A stretch of 34,686 bases of DNA from Endozoicomonas ascidiicola (lineage in GTDB: Bacteria; Pseudomonadota; Gammaproteobacteria; Pseudomonadales; Endozoicomonadaceae), in contig NZ_LUTV01000004.1 of assembly GCF_001646945.1 (NCBI RefSeq), positions 398,270-432,955 of the forward strand. Reading direction: 5' to 3'. Within the stretch, counting starts at the first letter, position 1; every line of letters begins with the position of its first letter. This document shows, piece after piece, positions 22,471-29,536 of the stretch. Below the pieces are notes generated by a model. It did no database searches. It was not told the DNA's origin and worked only from the letters and a program-made list of their open reading frames with translations. The translations under genes and the position numbers were made by a program.

Positions 22471-24296
22471 GAGTTTGCAAAGCCTTTGGTTTTGCGCCGT
22501 GGCCTTGTGGCTTTCTGGCGCTCTTCATTAATCTTTTGTGAGACAGTTGGCTCTGGGACGTGATCCGGTTCGTCCGGCTGCAGTCGTTTGGCCAGTGCCT
22601 GAAAATTGGGGTTGAGAATATAAAGGGCAGCGGTGTTATAAACCGCGAGGTCAAAGGCTTCGTTTCTTGCCCTTGTCTTTTTCCACTTGCGAACCGGACG
22701 ACCATTGACAAATGACGTGAGACACTGCTCAGCCGTGAGCTGCATGAAGTACTCTTCGTCAAAATGGTTGTTCACTGGGAAGTGCACATAACCGGCACCG
22801 GGCTCATTCACCTTTAACCGTGCCAGCACAATTTCTTTGGCGGTGTCCACACCCACACTGAACAGTTGCACCTTGCCAAGGTTGGAACGGCTCGGCCTGC
22901 CAACGATGGGCATACCGGCACCGGCTTTACCTTTGATGGCATAGACTCGCCTTCCCTCACGGGGTCGGACGAATTTATAAACCTCCTGGGTAAAGTGGCC
23001 ACCGGAGTCGATGGCGGTGCAGCTGATGTTCAGCATGGCGCCGCTTTCGTGTTCGTATTTGGTTTCGAGAAAATCAGACAGCTGCTTCCAGATCTCCGGC
23101 CTTGATGGATCGCCCCGGAATATCTTCAGATCAATTCGCCAGTTTTCTTCTGAATCGCCCCAGCCTTGCACCTCGATTTCAAAACGATCGTCCTGAACGT
23201 CAACGGCACAGGTGAGCACCACGGCACCCATGGGTACATCGTGGCTGTAATGCTCTCGGCGTTGGTAAAGAACGTGGTGTTCTACTCCGTCGCCTTCTTC
23301 TTCCCACGTTTCACCCAGTGACGTATTCACCCAGACTTTTAAAGTGTCCGGGGTTTTCTTCGCTTCCTTAAAGTCGGCGATGATCTGCGACCACTGCCGC
23401 CAGGGTGACACCAGTTCGTTCAGGTGAAAGCCCCGAACCGTTGGGTGATCCTGTTGGGAGATCCATAAACCGGTACCTGATAACCAGCTGTGTTGATCGC
23501 TCAACACGCCGCATTGGTTGCAGGCATGGTGACAGGTTTCAAAGTCGATCTGTGCCCAGGTGAGTGGCTGGTAATGTCCACACTCTGGGCAGGGTAACTG
23601 GTATTGCTCTTGTGAGCTGTCAGCGTAGAGCTGTTCTATTCGGCTGGCGCCCTTGACTGTCGGAGTCGAGACAGCAAGGATTTTCTTGTTCCAAAATGTG
23701 GTGGTTCGTTTCTTCGCAAGGTTGAACGGGTCACCTTCTGTCCCTGCAGATGCTGGGAATCTATCCACCTCGTCAGCCAGAAGTATGCGGATAGGACGTG
23801 ACGCCAGCGAGGCAGGTGAGTTAGCACCAGCCATAGTGATATGGCCACCAGGGAAAGATTTGTGAAGTATGGTATTGCCACTGTCTCGCGCCTTACTGTC
23901 TGCAATTTTTCCTTTCAGTGCCGGTGTATCTCTGACCATGGGGGCCAGTCGGTCTTTACTGAAAGCCTGTGCCATTTCCAGCGTGGGCTGAAGTAGCAGA
24001 ATGGGTGCTGGATCGTAGTCTGCAAAATAGCCGATGGTGTTTAACAGCAGCTCTGTCTTACCCACTTGCGCGGAGGACATCACCACCACCATCTCACAAG
24101 AGGCGTCGTTTACTGCATCGAGTATTTCACGCTGATAAGGGGCTCGGCTGGTTTTCCATCGCCCCGGTTCGGCGCTGGCTTCGCTGGATAATCTCCGGTT
24201 TTCATCGGCCCACTGGCTAACGGTAAGATCAGGCGGCGGTGCTGCCAGCTGTGCTGCTCTGCGTAACAGCTTGTATACCGTAGTGCTCGGGTTCAT
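22461..24296 (-). CDS. A: Terminase large subunit (lambda gpA family)
   Basis: 611 residues, the packaging ATPase and cos nuclease. The adenine/Walker region contains MVVVMSSAQVGKTELLLNTI (Walker A about residues 75-88), and IRILLADEVDRFP is Walker B. A zinc-type cluster (CPECGHYQP, then CHHACNQCG) lies mid-protein. The nuclease domain has TCAVDVQDDRFEIEVQGWG and IDSGGHFTQEVY. The start overlaps the small subunit by 68 nt; a later in-frame start cannot be excluded. This family cuts at cos sites, consistent with the cos candidate upstream. Confidence 0.92.
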   Translation of the reverse strand: MNPSTTVYKLLRRAAQLAAPPPDLTVSQWADENRRLSSEASAEPGRWKTSRAPYQREILDAVNDASCEMVVVMSSAQVGKTELLLNTIGYFADYDPAPILLLQPTLEMAQAFSKDRLAPMVRDTPALKGKIADSKARDSGNTILHKSFPGGHITMAGANSPASLASRPIRILLADEVDRFPASAGTEGDPFNLAKKRTTTFWNKKILAVSTPTVKGASRIEQLYADSSQEQYQLPCPECGHYQPLTWAQIDFETCHHACNQCGVLSDQHSWLSGTGLWISQQDHPTVRGFHLNELVSPWRQWSQIIADFKEAKKTPDTLKVWVNTSLGETWEEEGDGVEHHVLYQRREHYSHDVPMGAVVLTCAVDVQDDRFEIEVQGWGDSEENWRIDLKIFRGDPSRPEIWKQLSDFLETKYEHESGAMLNISCTAIDSGGHFTQEVYKFVRPREGRRVYAIKGKAGAGMPIVGRPSRSNLGKVQLFSVGVDTAKEIVLARLKVNEPGAGYVHFPVNNHFDEEYFMQLTAEQCLTSFVNGRPVRKWKKTRARNEAFDLAVYNTAALYILNPNFQALAKRLQPDEPDHVPEPTVSQKINEERQKATRPRRKTKGFANSWR

Positions 24297-24771
24297 ATTC
24301 CGACAACTCTGACAGGGCTTCGTTCAGATGCTCTTTCAAACAATCCTGTATCTGGTTCAGGTCTGACAAGGTGATGAAGTGGTGAGCCGCTTTCGTGGGA
24401 ATACTCAAGGTCTTCGCTCTGAATGCTGCTACAAAATCGACCCATGCTGATTCAACGATGTCTGATGGAATCAGCTTGCCTTCTTTTACCTGTTCATCCA
24501 GTGAGGCAATGTTGGCTTGGTGGTGGGTGAGTCGGGCGCGTTCTTTCTCGTAGTCGTACCACTGATCTTCATCGCCACCGTGGTCAGCAATGCGCCGCTG
24601 AATCTCACGGGCAATCATCCACTGGATAATCTCTTCGGTGTCGTACAGGTTTTCAGTTCCCCGGGTTCCATCCATGGCAATGGGCATGCCGTTCTTCTGC
24701 CAGGTGGTGAGAGTGCGCTGGCTGACCCCGATGATCTCAGAGAGCTCGGTTTTGTTGACCGTCTTGCCCAT
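24229..24771 (-). CDS. Nu1: Terminase small subunit (lambda Nu1-like)
   Basis: 180 residues. The N-terminus MGKTVNKTELSEIIGVSQRT is a winged helix-turn-helix that reads cos DNA, followed by WQKNGMPIAMDGTRGTENLY, the usual Nu1 layout. A coiled-coil dimer region and a C-terminal part that binds the large subunit follow. Its long overlap with the large subunit gene (68 nt) may couple their translation. The cos candidate lies about 60 nt upstream. Confidence 0.9.
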   Translation of the reverse strand: MGKTVNKTELSEIIGVSQRTLTTWQKNGMPIAMDGTRGTENLYDTEEIIQWMIAREIQRRIADHGGDEDQWYDYEKERARLTHHQANIASLDEQVKEGKLIPSDIVESAWVDFVAAFRAKTLSIPTKAAHHFITLSDLNQIQDCLKEHLNEALSELSEYEPEHYGIQAVTQSSTAGSTAA

Positions 24772-24828
24772 GGTTATAACTTTTCCGACTTAGGAAGGAA
24801 GTCCCTAGAACGCCCTGTGACTAAATAA

Positions 24829-24852
24829 ATCCCGCGAGTCCGCCTACCCGCA
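24829..24852 (-). other. Putative cos site (lambda-like cosN)
   Basis: On the - strand GGTAGGCGGACT is followed by CGCGGGATTTATT. Lambda cosN reads GGGCGGCGACCT then CGCGGGTTTTC. The GGCG, the CT-CGCGGG junction and the following T-rich run are shared, in the same orientation and directly upstream of Nu1. A staggered cut in this position would give 12-nt 5' ends. The match is by eye and the exact nick positions are unknown. Confidence 0.5.
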
Positions 24853-24881
24853 GGGTGAGGGGCTGGGAAGGACCCGCGCCC

Positions 24882-25166
24882 CTAGCTGGCCAGTACTCCA
24901 CGGTGCTTACGCTTGATCTCTTGATCAGTAGGCTGTGGCTTGCTGTGCAGCTGCTTCAACTGATTAACCTTGATCAACAGCTGGCGGTTACGTTCCCGCA
25001 GTCGGTTGATGATCTGGTAATCATCCAGCGGCTGCTGGTTATCAGAGCGCACTTCACCGAGGCCATTGCACCCGATGCAGATTTGATAATCGAAGGTGCT
25101 TCGATGCTCTCCCGATCCATTGCAATCTTCACAGGGAATCAGGTGCAGGCCTTTCGGTCCTCTCAA
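24882..25166 (-). CDS. Small zinc-finger protein (94 aa)
   Basis: Two DnaJ-like CxxCxGxG units, CEDCNGSGEH and CIGCNGLGEV, would bind one zinc ion. A basic coiled-coil region follows (RLRERNRQLLIKVNQLKQLH). Such small finger proteins occur near packaging genes in many phages, but the role is not known. It overlaps the RuvC-like gene by 4 nt and is the last gene before the cos site. Confidence 0.6.
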   Translation of the reverse strand: MRGPKGLHLIPCEDCNGSGEHRSTFDYQICIGCNGLGEVRSDNQQPLDDYQIINRLRERNRQLLIKVNQLKQLHSKPQPTDQEIKRKHRGVLAS

Positions 25167-25636
25167 TGGGGCACCTCGGAAGGCTTAGGTACAAACTGAC
25201 CAGGCTTGATGCCATACAATGCAATCAATGCAGCGTCCCGCTTATCGGCATTGCTGCTGCCAGTCCAACCAGTCAGACGGTTGAAGTAGTCCTTATCCTT
25301 CTTGGCCTGCTTGAATCGTCCCTTCAGTGGCGTGACCATCACAAACGGCGCATCGAGGCGCGTGAGAAACTGCTCAATCAATCGAGCAACGGCTTTCACC
25401 TGCCCAACGTTCTGACCAATCCGCTCACGTACCCGCTGATTCTTGCCATTGTGATGGGCATACAATGATTTGTTCTGCTCAACATTCTCCACCGCAAACA
25501 CCGCTTCATCCTTGTAATGGGTAATGAAGTCCTGCAGATCAAAGAAGTTGAGCGTTTCCATATCCACCAGCTGACCATTTTTAACCAGGGCAACGCCACT
25601 GGCTTCCAAGTCCGGATCAATCCCGATGATCAGCAT
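25163..25636 (-). CDS. RuvC-like nuclease (Holliday junction resolvase fold)
   Basis: 157 residues with the RNase H/RuvC core: MLIIGIDPDLEASGVALVKN (first Asp), then AVFAVENVEQNKS (Glu) and the C-terminal NADKRDAALIALYG (Asp pair). These are the four acidic positions of RuvC-type resolvases, which cut branched DNA before or during packaging. The ATG at 25636 fits the family start better than the TTG at 25645. It is encoded between lysis and terminase genes. Confidence 0.75.
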   Translation of the reverse strand: MLIIGIDPDLEASGVALVKNGQLVDMETLNFFDLQDFITHYKDEAVFAVENVEQNKSLYAHHNGKNQRVRERIGQNVGQVKAVARLIEQFLTRLDAPFVMVTPLKGRFKQAKKDKDYFNRLTGWTGSSNADKRDAALIALYGIKPGQFVPKPSEVPH

Positions 25637-25675
25637 ATAAGTCAAAGTACGCTTTTGATTGTTTAAGGAAGGTGT

Positions 25676-25798
25676 CTATATCCATACATCTGGTGCAGGG
25701 TTTCGCCCACCCTGCCGGGCTAGTTGTTTAATGGGCTTATTGAATGCGTTAATGGCTCGCCAGGCCAACCTGATGATTCCCTTGGGATAGATGCTCAT
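25676..25798 (-). CDS. Small basic ORF upstream of the RuvC-like gene (40 aa)
   Basis: MSIYPKGIIRLAWRAINAFN is followed by a basic stretch and NPAPDVWI, an amphipathic helix with net positive charge. It fits the gap between the lysis genes and the RuvC-like gene in the same direction. No good ribosome-binding site is seen and no family is recognised, so it may be spurious. Confidence 0.35.
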   Translation of the reverse strand: MSIYPKGIIRLAWRAINAFNKPIKQLARQGGRNPAPDVWI

Positions 25799-25850
25799 GC
25801 GGCGCTGTCACATCCCCAGCTGTGATTGATAAAGCCGCTTGGGTTCGCTT

Positions 25851-26147
25851 CTATTTTTTGCCTTCAGGCATCTGACTCAGAATCTTCAATACATTGTGAT
25901 TCACATCCTGAACTTCTCCGCGCATCTCTTTCAGGTCTTCACGCACCTGATCTTTATACCGAAGAAAAGATTGCTCAAAATCGTGATTCTCATCTTTCAA
26001 TGATTGAATATCTTTACTGTTGCTGTTGATCTGAACCTGAGTAGCGGTGTAACTGGTGGCGACAGCGGCAACCAGAATAATGGTCTGAATAATATGACCA
26101 AGGTTGACCGTCGGATCATACCGCGCCACTGAATGCTTATTGTCCAT
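25851..26147 (-). CDS. Membrane-anchored coiled-coil protein of the lysis module (98 aa)
   Basis: A membrane segment at about residues 17-36 (NLGHIIQTIILVAAVATSYT) precedes a predicted coiled coil (IQSLKDENHDFEQSFLRYKD onward) ending QMPEGKK. Single-TM proteins with a long periplasmic or cytoplasmic coil next to a holin gene could be an inner-membrane spanin or a holin regulator. It follows the holin by 7 nt with AAGGA before its ATG. Not assigned to a family. Confidence 0.55.
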   Translation of the reverse strand: MDNKHSVARYDPTVNLGHIIQTIILVAAVATSYTATQVQINSNSKDIQSLKDENHDFEQSFLRYKDQVREDLKEMRGEVQDVNHNVLKILSQMPEGKK

Positions 26148-26154
26148 TACGTCC

Positions 26155-26754
26155 TTATGCCTTAGAGCCAGTTAACTTTTCCTGCAGTTTCCGAATAAGC
26201 GGTTTTTTGTCGCGCTCAGAATCAATCGTTAAATAAGGATCAGGCTTCATATCCCTTACCTCAGCAGCACCATAAAAGAACTGCAAAATAGTCGCGATGA
26301 TAGTACCGAGCAAAAAGCCCAACACCACATCAGCAAACCGTAGATTGGGTTCAGGAATATCCAGAAACGTAATACAGCCCACATAAGCACTGGTAGCAAT
26401 TGACCAATACCACGCAAACCAATAAATGAACTGTTTGGCCACCGGATCTGCCTGCTTCAACGCCACCGTCTGCATGGCTCGGGCATCCGCCCGATCTGCC
26501 AACGCCAGCGCATAAAGATCCTTCTCATTATCCAGCAGCGCCTTCTTTACCTGAAACGCCCACTCGCTTTGCTGTTCAACATCCTTGACCACCGTCGTTA
26601 AATCCGAAGCACTGGTGACGCCTTGGGCAATGGTTATCACCTTTTCAGCAACGGCTTCACCAGAATCACCGCCAAGCAACTTTCCCAGCTTCTTATCAAG
26701 ACCCGTGGCTTTAAGAATCGACAACGCGCCGGAGATAACCGTCAGTGGTTCCAT
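26155..26754 (-). CDS. Holin with three membrane segments (GTA_holin_3TM-like)
   Basis: 199 residues from the ATG at 26754 (MEPLTVISGALSILKATGLD). Features: a soluble helical N-terminal part, then ADPVAKQFIYWFAWYWSIAT starting the membrane segments, one at about residues 115-135, one about 138-155 and one about 158-178, and a basic C-terminus. This order (long N-terminal domain, FxxWxW motif before the membrane) is that of holin-like proteins with three TMs found in phages and gene transfer agents. It would release the endolysin encoded just upstream. Confidence 0.7.
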   Translation of the reverse strand: MEPLTVISGALSILKATGLDKKLGKLLGGDSGEAVAEKVITIAQGVTSASDLTTVVKDVEQQSEWAFQVKKALLDNEKDLYALALADRADARAMQTVALKQADPVAKQFIYWFAWYWSIATSAYVGCITFLDIPEPNLRFADVVLGFLLGTIIATILQFFYGAAEVRDMKPDPYLTIDSERDKKPLIRKLQEKLTGSKA

Positions 26755-26756
26755 AA

Positions 26757-27152
26757 TCAGCAATCCATTAATTCAAAATGCGGCATATCCAAAAACGTCT
26801 CGTCAGCGGTCTTGGTATCTCTGTCCCAGTCACCACCCCAACGCACATTCACACCCAATTCAATCGCCCGCCCCAGCACAAAACCGGCAAACATCGCGAA
26901 CCGTTCCCGGTCTTGCCAATCCACTGGATACGGCACAACATCCACCGCCATCGATGGCACATGGTTATGTTTACTCTCACCGAAACGGGCTTTACTCTTG
27001 CCCGCCTTAAAAACGGCCTCTTGCTCTGCCTTCCCCCGATGACCACAAATCACTGAACAATCGAAATGACGAACCACATCATTAAACAGGCGTTGCAGGT
27101 CAGGATGACACTGATCCAGATTATCTCTGGAGCGTTGGTTAAAGGCAGGCAT
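26757..27152 (-). CDS. Endolysin, M15 L-alanyl-D-glutamate peptidase type
   Basis: 131 residues starting MPAFNQRSRDNLDQCHPDLQ. The VanY/M15 zinc motif is visible: SKHNHVPSMAVDVVPYP gives the first His and the Asp, and MPHFEL the last His, with CGHRGKAEQ in between as in T5-type endolysins. It would cleave the peptide cross-links of peptidoglycan after the holin opens the membrane. The ATG at 27152 is chosen over an upstream one at 27272, which would start inside terminator DNA. A terminator lies only 10 nt upstream. Confidence 0.85.
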   Translation of the reverse strand: MPAFNQRSRDNLDQCHPDLQRLFNDVVRHFDCSVICGHRGKAEQEAVFKAGKSKARFGESKHNHVPSMAVDVVPYPVDWQDRERFAMFAGFVLGRAIELGVNVRWGGDWDRDTKTADETFLDMPHFELMDC

Positions 27153-27161
27153 GGAATCTCT

Positions 27162-27190
27162 AAAAAAAAATGCCCCCAGGGGAGAGGGCA
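27162..27190 (-). terminator. Intrinsic terminator directly upstream of the endolysin
   Basis: On the - strand TGCCC (27190-27186), a C-rich loop and GGGCA (27175-27171) are followed by a run of nine T (27170-27162). It lies on the late transcript between the promoter at 27279-27307 and the endolysin, so lysis and structural genes would need antitermination. Confidence 0.6.
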
Positions 27191-27231
27191 ATGTCAGAAC
27201 GACAAACACTTGGGAAGGTTTAGACAGACAC

Positions 27232-27265
27232 AAAAAAACCCGCCTCGGATAAAAGCGGGTTTTTT
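27232..27265. terminator. Bidirectional intrinsic terminator between early and late genes
   Basis: AAACCCGC (27236-27243) pairs with GCGGGTTT (27255-27262), with six T after it on the + strand and seven on the - strand. On the - strand it sits about 10-40 nt after the predicted late start site, a tR'-like placement. It also stops the early operon beyond the gene at 27338. Confidence 0.75.
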
Positions 27266-27278
27266 GGATCATGGGAAT

Positions 27279-27307
27279 ATAGTACGTTTTTTTTAAAAAC
27301 GATTCAA
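27279..27307 (-). promoter_or_regulatory. Putative late promoter (pR'-like)
   Basis: On the - strand TTGAAT (27307-27302), a 17-nt spacer and TACTAT (27284-27279, overlapping TATATT) make a good sigma-70 promoter. It lies between the Q-like gene cluster and the endolysin and runs straight into two terminators. This is the lambda layout in which Q binds near the promoter and lets polymerase pass the terminators. Confidence 0.55.
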
Positions 27308-27337
27308 ACGGGCAATACTGTTAGAGCCACCAGCCTT

Positions 27338-27526
27338 TTAACCATTTCGCAACGACCAGAACTTCTCTGCATAACTTCGATAAACCCGCGTTCTGATTTC
27401 CGCCAGTGGATACACCAGCCGAATCATATAATCATCATTAAAACGTCTGGGTGGTCGTATAATCTCTGCATACAACGCATCACCCAACACATTCACCTGC
27501 TGACCTTTCAAGAACTTGGGAATCAT
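27338..27526 (-). CDS. Small hypothetical protein after Q (62 aa)
   Basis: MIPKFLKGQQVNVLGDALYA starts a beta-rich protein with a central GxxVNVLGDALYAEIIRPPRR and a C-terminal Tyr/Trp-rich helix (RSYAEKFWSLRNG). The ATG at 27526 lies 2 nt after the Q stop and is preceded by GAGGTGA, so translation is probably coupled. No family recognised; the barrel-like pattern suggests a small RNA- or protein-binding fold. It ends just before the late promoter. Confidence 0.55.
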   Translation of the reverse strand: MIPKFLKGQQVNVLGDALYAEIIRPPRRFNDDYMIRLVYPLAEIRTRVYRSYAEKFWSLRNG

Positions 27527-27528
27527 GA

Positions 27529-28176
27529 TCACCTCACTGTCGTAAGCGCCTGGCAAAGCTCGGCCTCTTTCGCGTCGTACAACTTGCGCTGCAGATGAGA
27601 AAGAACCGTCTTCTCAAAACCGTGCATCATCGGCACAAACCGATCAAACAACGGTTGCCAGTGCATCACGTAGATATGGTTAGTGACATTCAAGCGGCGT
27701 GCCTGTTCGCTCACTCCGGAGAGCCGACGACCCGTACCACCGCAACCCTTACACATCCGACCCTGATAGATACCAGTGCCGCCACAGGTCTTATGTCTAT
27801 TCTCATGCACCACTTCATCCACCAGCAGCCGTGCCAGCTGAAGAACGGTTTGACAAAATGCCCGGTCATCGTCGCTTAATGGAAACCGGTCTGCATCCTT
27901 CTTTAAAAAACGAGCCATAGCCGAATACTGAACATCATTAAACCGCTGCTCGGCGTGTCCGATCTGCCCCACATGGGCAAACACATGCCGCTCAAGCTCA
28001 GGTAATACCGAATAATCCCCCGAGTATTTATAAAGCCCCAGGTAATAGGCCACCGCCTTACAACCCGCCAAACCCGCAGCAATGTCTTCAGGTGTTAAAT
28101 CAGGAATGCCACCAACGCCCGTATCGTGTCGCACGGTTTTCACCTTCAACTTCGCCAGTGCCATTTCTGCCTGCAT
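27529..28176 (-). CDS. Q: Late antiterminator Q-like protein
   Basis: 215 residues, close to lambda Q (207). It has a C-rich region HKTCGGTGIYQGRMCKGCGG (two CxGxG units, three Cys and a nearby His), as in the zinc-containing Q family, plus helical domains on both sides. Position is decisive: last recognisable early gene, directly before a promoter with terminators and the lysis genes. ATG at 28176 gives MQAEMALAKLKVK; the ATG at 28164 is possible. A GGACT sits before the first. Confidence 0.7.
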   Translation of the reverse strand: MQAEMALAKLKVKTVRHDTGVGGIPDLTPEDIAAGLAGCKAVAYYLGLYKYSGDYSVLPELERHVFAHVGQIGHAEQRFNDVQYSAMARFLKKDADRFPLSDDDRAFCQTVLQLARLLVDEVVHENRHKTCGGTGIYQGRMCKGCGGTGRRLSGVSEQARRLNVTNHIYVMHWQPLFDRFVPMMHGFEKTVLSHLQRKLYDAKEAELCQALTTVR

Positions 28177-28181
28177 GGTGA

Positions 28182-28367
28182 TCAGTCCTTTTGTGTCTTC
28201 TGATTATTGAAATTCGTCACATCAAACCGTCGGATCATTCCGAAACTAGGGATTTGTCGTCCCGTATTTTCCAGATACTCTTCTGTGAGTTGATCAATCT
28301 CTTTGCGCAACCGTTCTTTCTCAGTGCAGTTCACAGACGCCAGAGAGGGTGAGAATAAAATACTCAT
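28182..28367 (-). CDS. Small hypothetical protein (61 aa)
   Basis: MSILFSPSLASVNCTEKERL then a helix LRKEIDQLTEEYLENTGRQ. The start overlaps the stop of the HTH gene (ATGA), so it is probably coupled to it. The sequence shows one amphipathic helix with no motif. It sits in the equivalent of the lambda nin region; no function is inferred. Confidence 0.5.
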   Translation of the reverse strand: MSILFSPSLASVNCTEKERLRKEIDQLTEEYLENTGRQIPSFGMIRRFDVTNFNNQKTQKD

Positions 28368-28780
28368 GCGCTGGCCTCCACGGTGACTGGCTTGTCATGC
28401 TGCCAATCAACGTTTACTGGGCGTTTCCAGTTGCTGGCTAAAAACTGATTTACCGGCTGCTTCAACAGCTCCGGAATAGACAGCTTCGGCACTTCGGGAT
28501 TCTTTGCCTTACCCCATACGTCTTTGATGGTGTATTGACTCACACCGGTAATGCGGGAAACCTCCGAATGAGTTGCACCACCCCGCTTTAGATTCACAAT
28601 CCGTTGGCGCACCTCATCGGGTACCGACCGATCTCTGGACAAATTCAACAACGCCCGTCGCCGATCAATAGAACTGATATCCATGCCCAGCCGATTCGCC
28701 TGCTCTTTGCGCGGAATGCTCTGCCGGTGCATCTCAATCAACTGTTGATCAATTGCCTGTGATTCTTGTCTGGTTGTCAT
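28364..28780 (-). CDS. Helix-turn-helix protein between replication and Q genes (138 aa)
   Basis: Two HTH-like segments: IPRKEQANRLGMDISSIDRR (about residues 23-42) and GGATHSEVSRITGVSQYTIK (about 68-87), followed by a basic tail. The double repeat of a resolvase/transposase-like HTH suggests DNA binding. In lambda this spot holds nin genes with varied roles, including recombination and regulation. No specific family is claimed. Confidence 0.6.
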   Translation of the reverse strand: MTTRQESQAIDQQLIEMHRQSIPRKEQANRLGMDISSIDRRRALLNLSRDRSVPDEVRQRIVNLKRGGATHSEVSRITGVSQYTIKDVWGKAKNPEVPKLSIPELLKQPVNQFLASNWKRPVNVDWQHDKPVTVEASA

Positions 28781-28789
28781 AAGCCCACC

Positions 28790-29536
28790 CTATAACCCGG
28801 CTTTCATTCGCTTTAACGCCTCGGCGCCACTCATGCGCTGAGGTATCCCCTGCTTATCCATTTCCTGCTGAACCAGAAACTGACCGTATCGAATCGCCTT
28901 CTCTTCTTCCGACTGGCGGCGCATATCCTGCAAAGCGGCAATGGCTTCACCGCGCAGATCGGCACCTCGAACGGTGTCGTCCACCAGATGCTGATAAGCG
29001 GCAGCAAACAGTTTTCTCAAACGCTGCACCTGAATATCACCACCCGCTGACCGAATGGCATGCCAACCCACACGACGACCGGCCAGATACACCGCCTCAT
29101 GGCTCCATCGATGCTGAATCACTTCGTGGGAATGGTTGCAGGCTTCCTGCCATGCCTGCTCGGTATCCGGTAACCCCAGTTCGCTCAGGTCTGGCTGGCA
29201 GCACTGAATCAAACGACCAACAGAGGGTAAAAACTCACCCTTGCACGCTGTCGTTAAACCGCTCTTGATCTGTCGTGCAGTCAAACGACGAAAATCGTCA
29301 TCGTTGAACAGGCGCTTCCGCTCGTGATCTTCCCAGCCTGGTATCTCGCGCACATACTTCAGAAACTGACCGGGGAAACTGTTTTTCAGCTCGGAGAACA
29401 CTCCGTTGATGATCCGTGCCTGATCTTCCTTGCTCAGCTCACTGAATACCGACACCTGACGGCTTTCCCGGGCCTTGTCCATATCCGCCACATTGCCCGC
29501 AGCCGTGCCTTCAGTCGTCGAGCCAGGAGATGTCAT
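28790..29536 (-). CDS. P: Replication protein P-like (helicase loader)
   Basis: From the ATG at 29536 there are 248 residues. Visible features: VFSELSKEDQARIINGVFSE, FPGQFLKYV, then GLTTACKGEFLPSVGRLIQC and EEEKAIRYGQFL. The FLPSVGRLIQ stretch corresponds to the FMPSPGQFIAWC-type motif of lambda P proteins, which recruit the host DnaB helicase to the O-bound origin. AGGA lies 8 nt before this ATG; an ATG at 29590 is also possible. It overlaps O by 26 nt. Confidence 0.75.
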   Translation of the reverse strand: MTSPGSTTEGTAAGNVADMDKARESRQVSVFSELSKEDQARIINGVFSELKNSFPGQFLKYVREIPGWEDHERKRLFNDDDFRRLTARQIKSGLTTACKGEFLPSVGRLIQCCQPDLSELGLPDTEQAWQEACNHSHEVIQHRWSHEAVYLAGRRVGWHAIRSAGGDIQVQRLRKLFAAAYQHLVDDTVRGADLRGEAIAALQDMRRQSEEEKAIRYGQFLVQQEMDKQGIPQRMSGAEALKRMKAGL

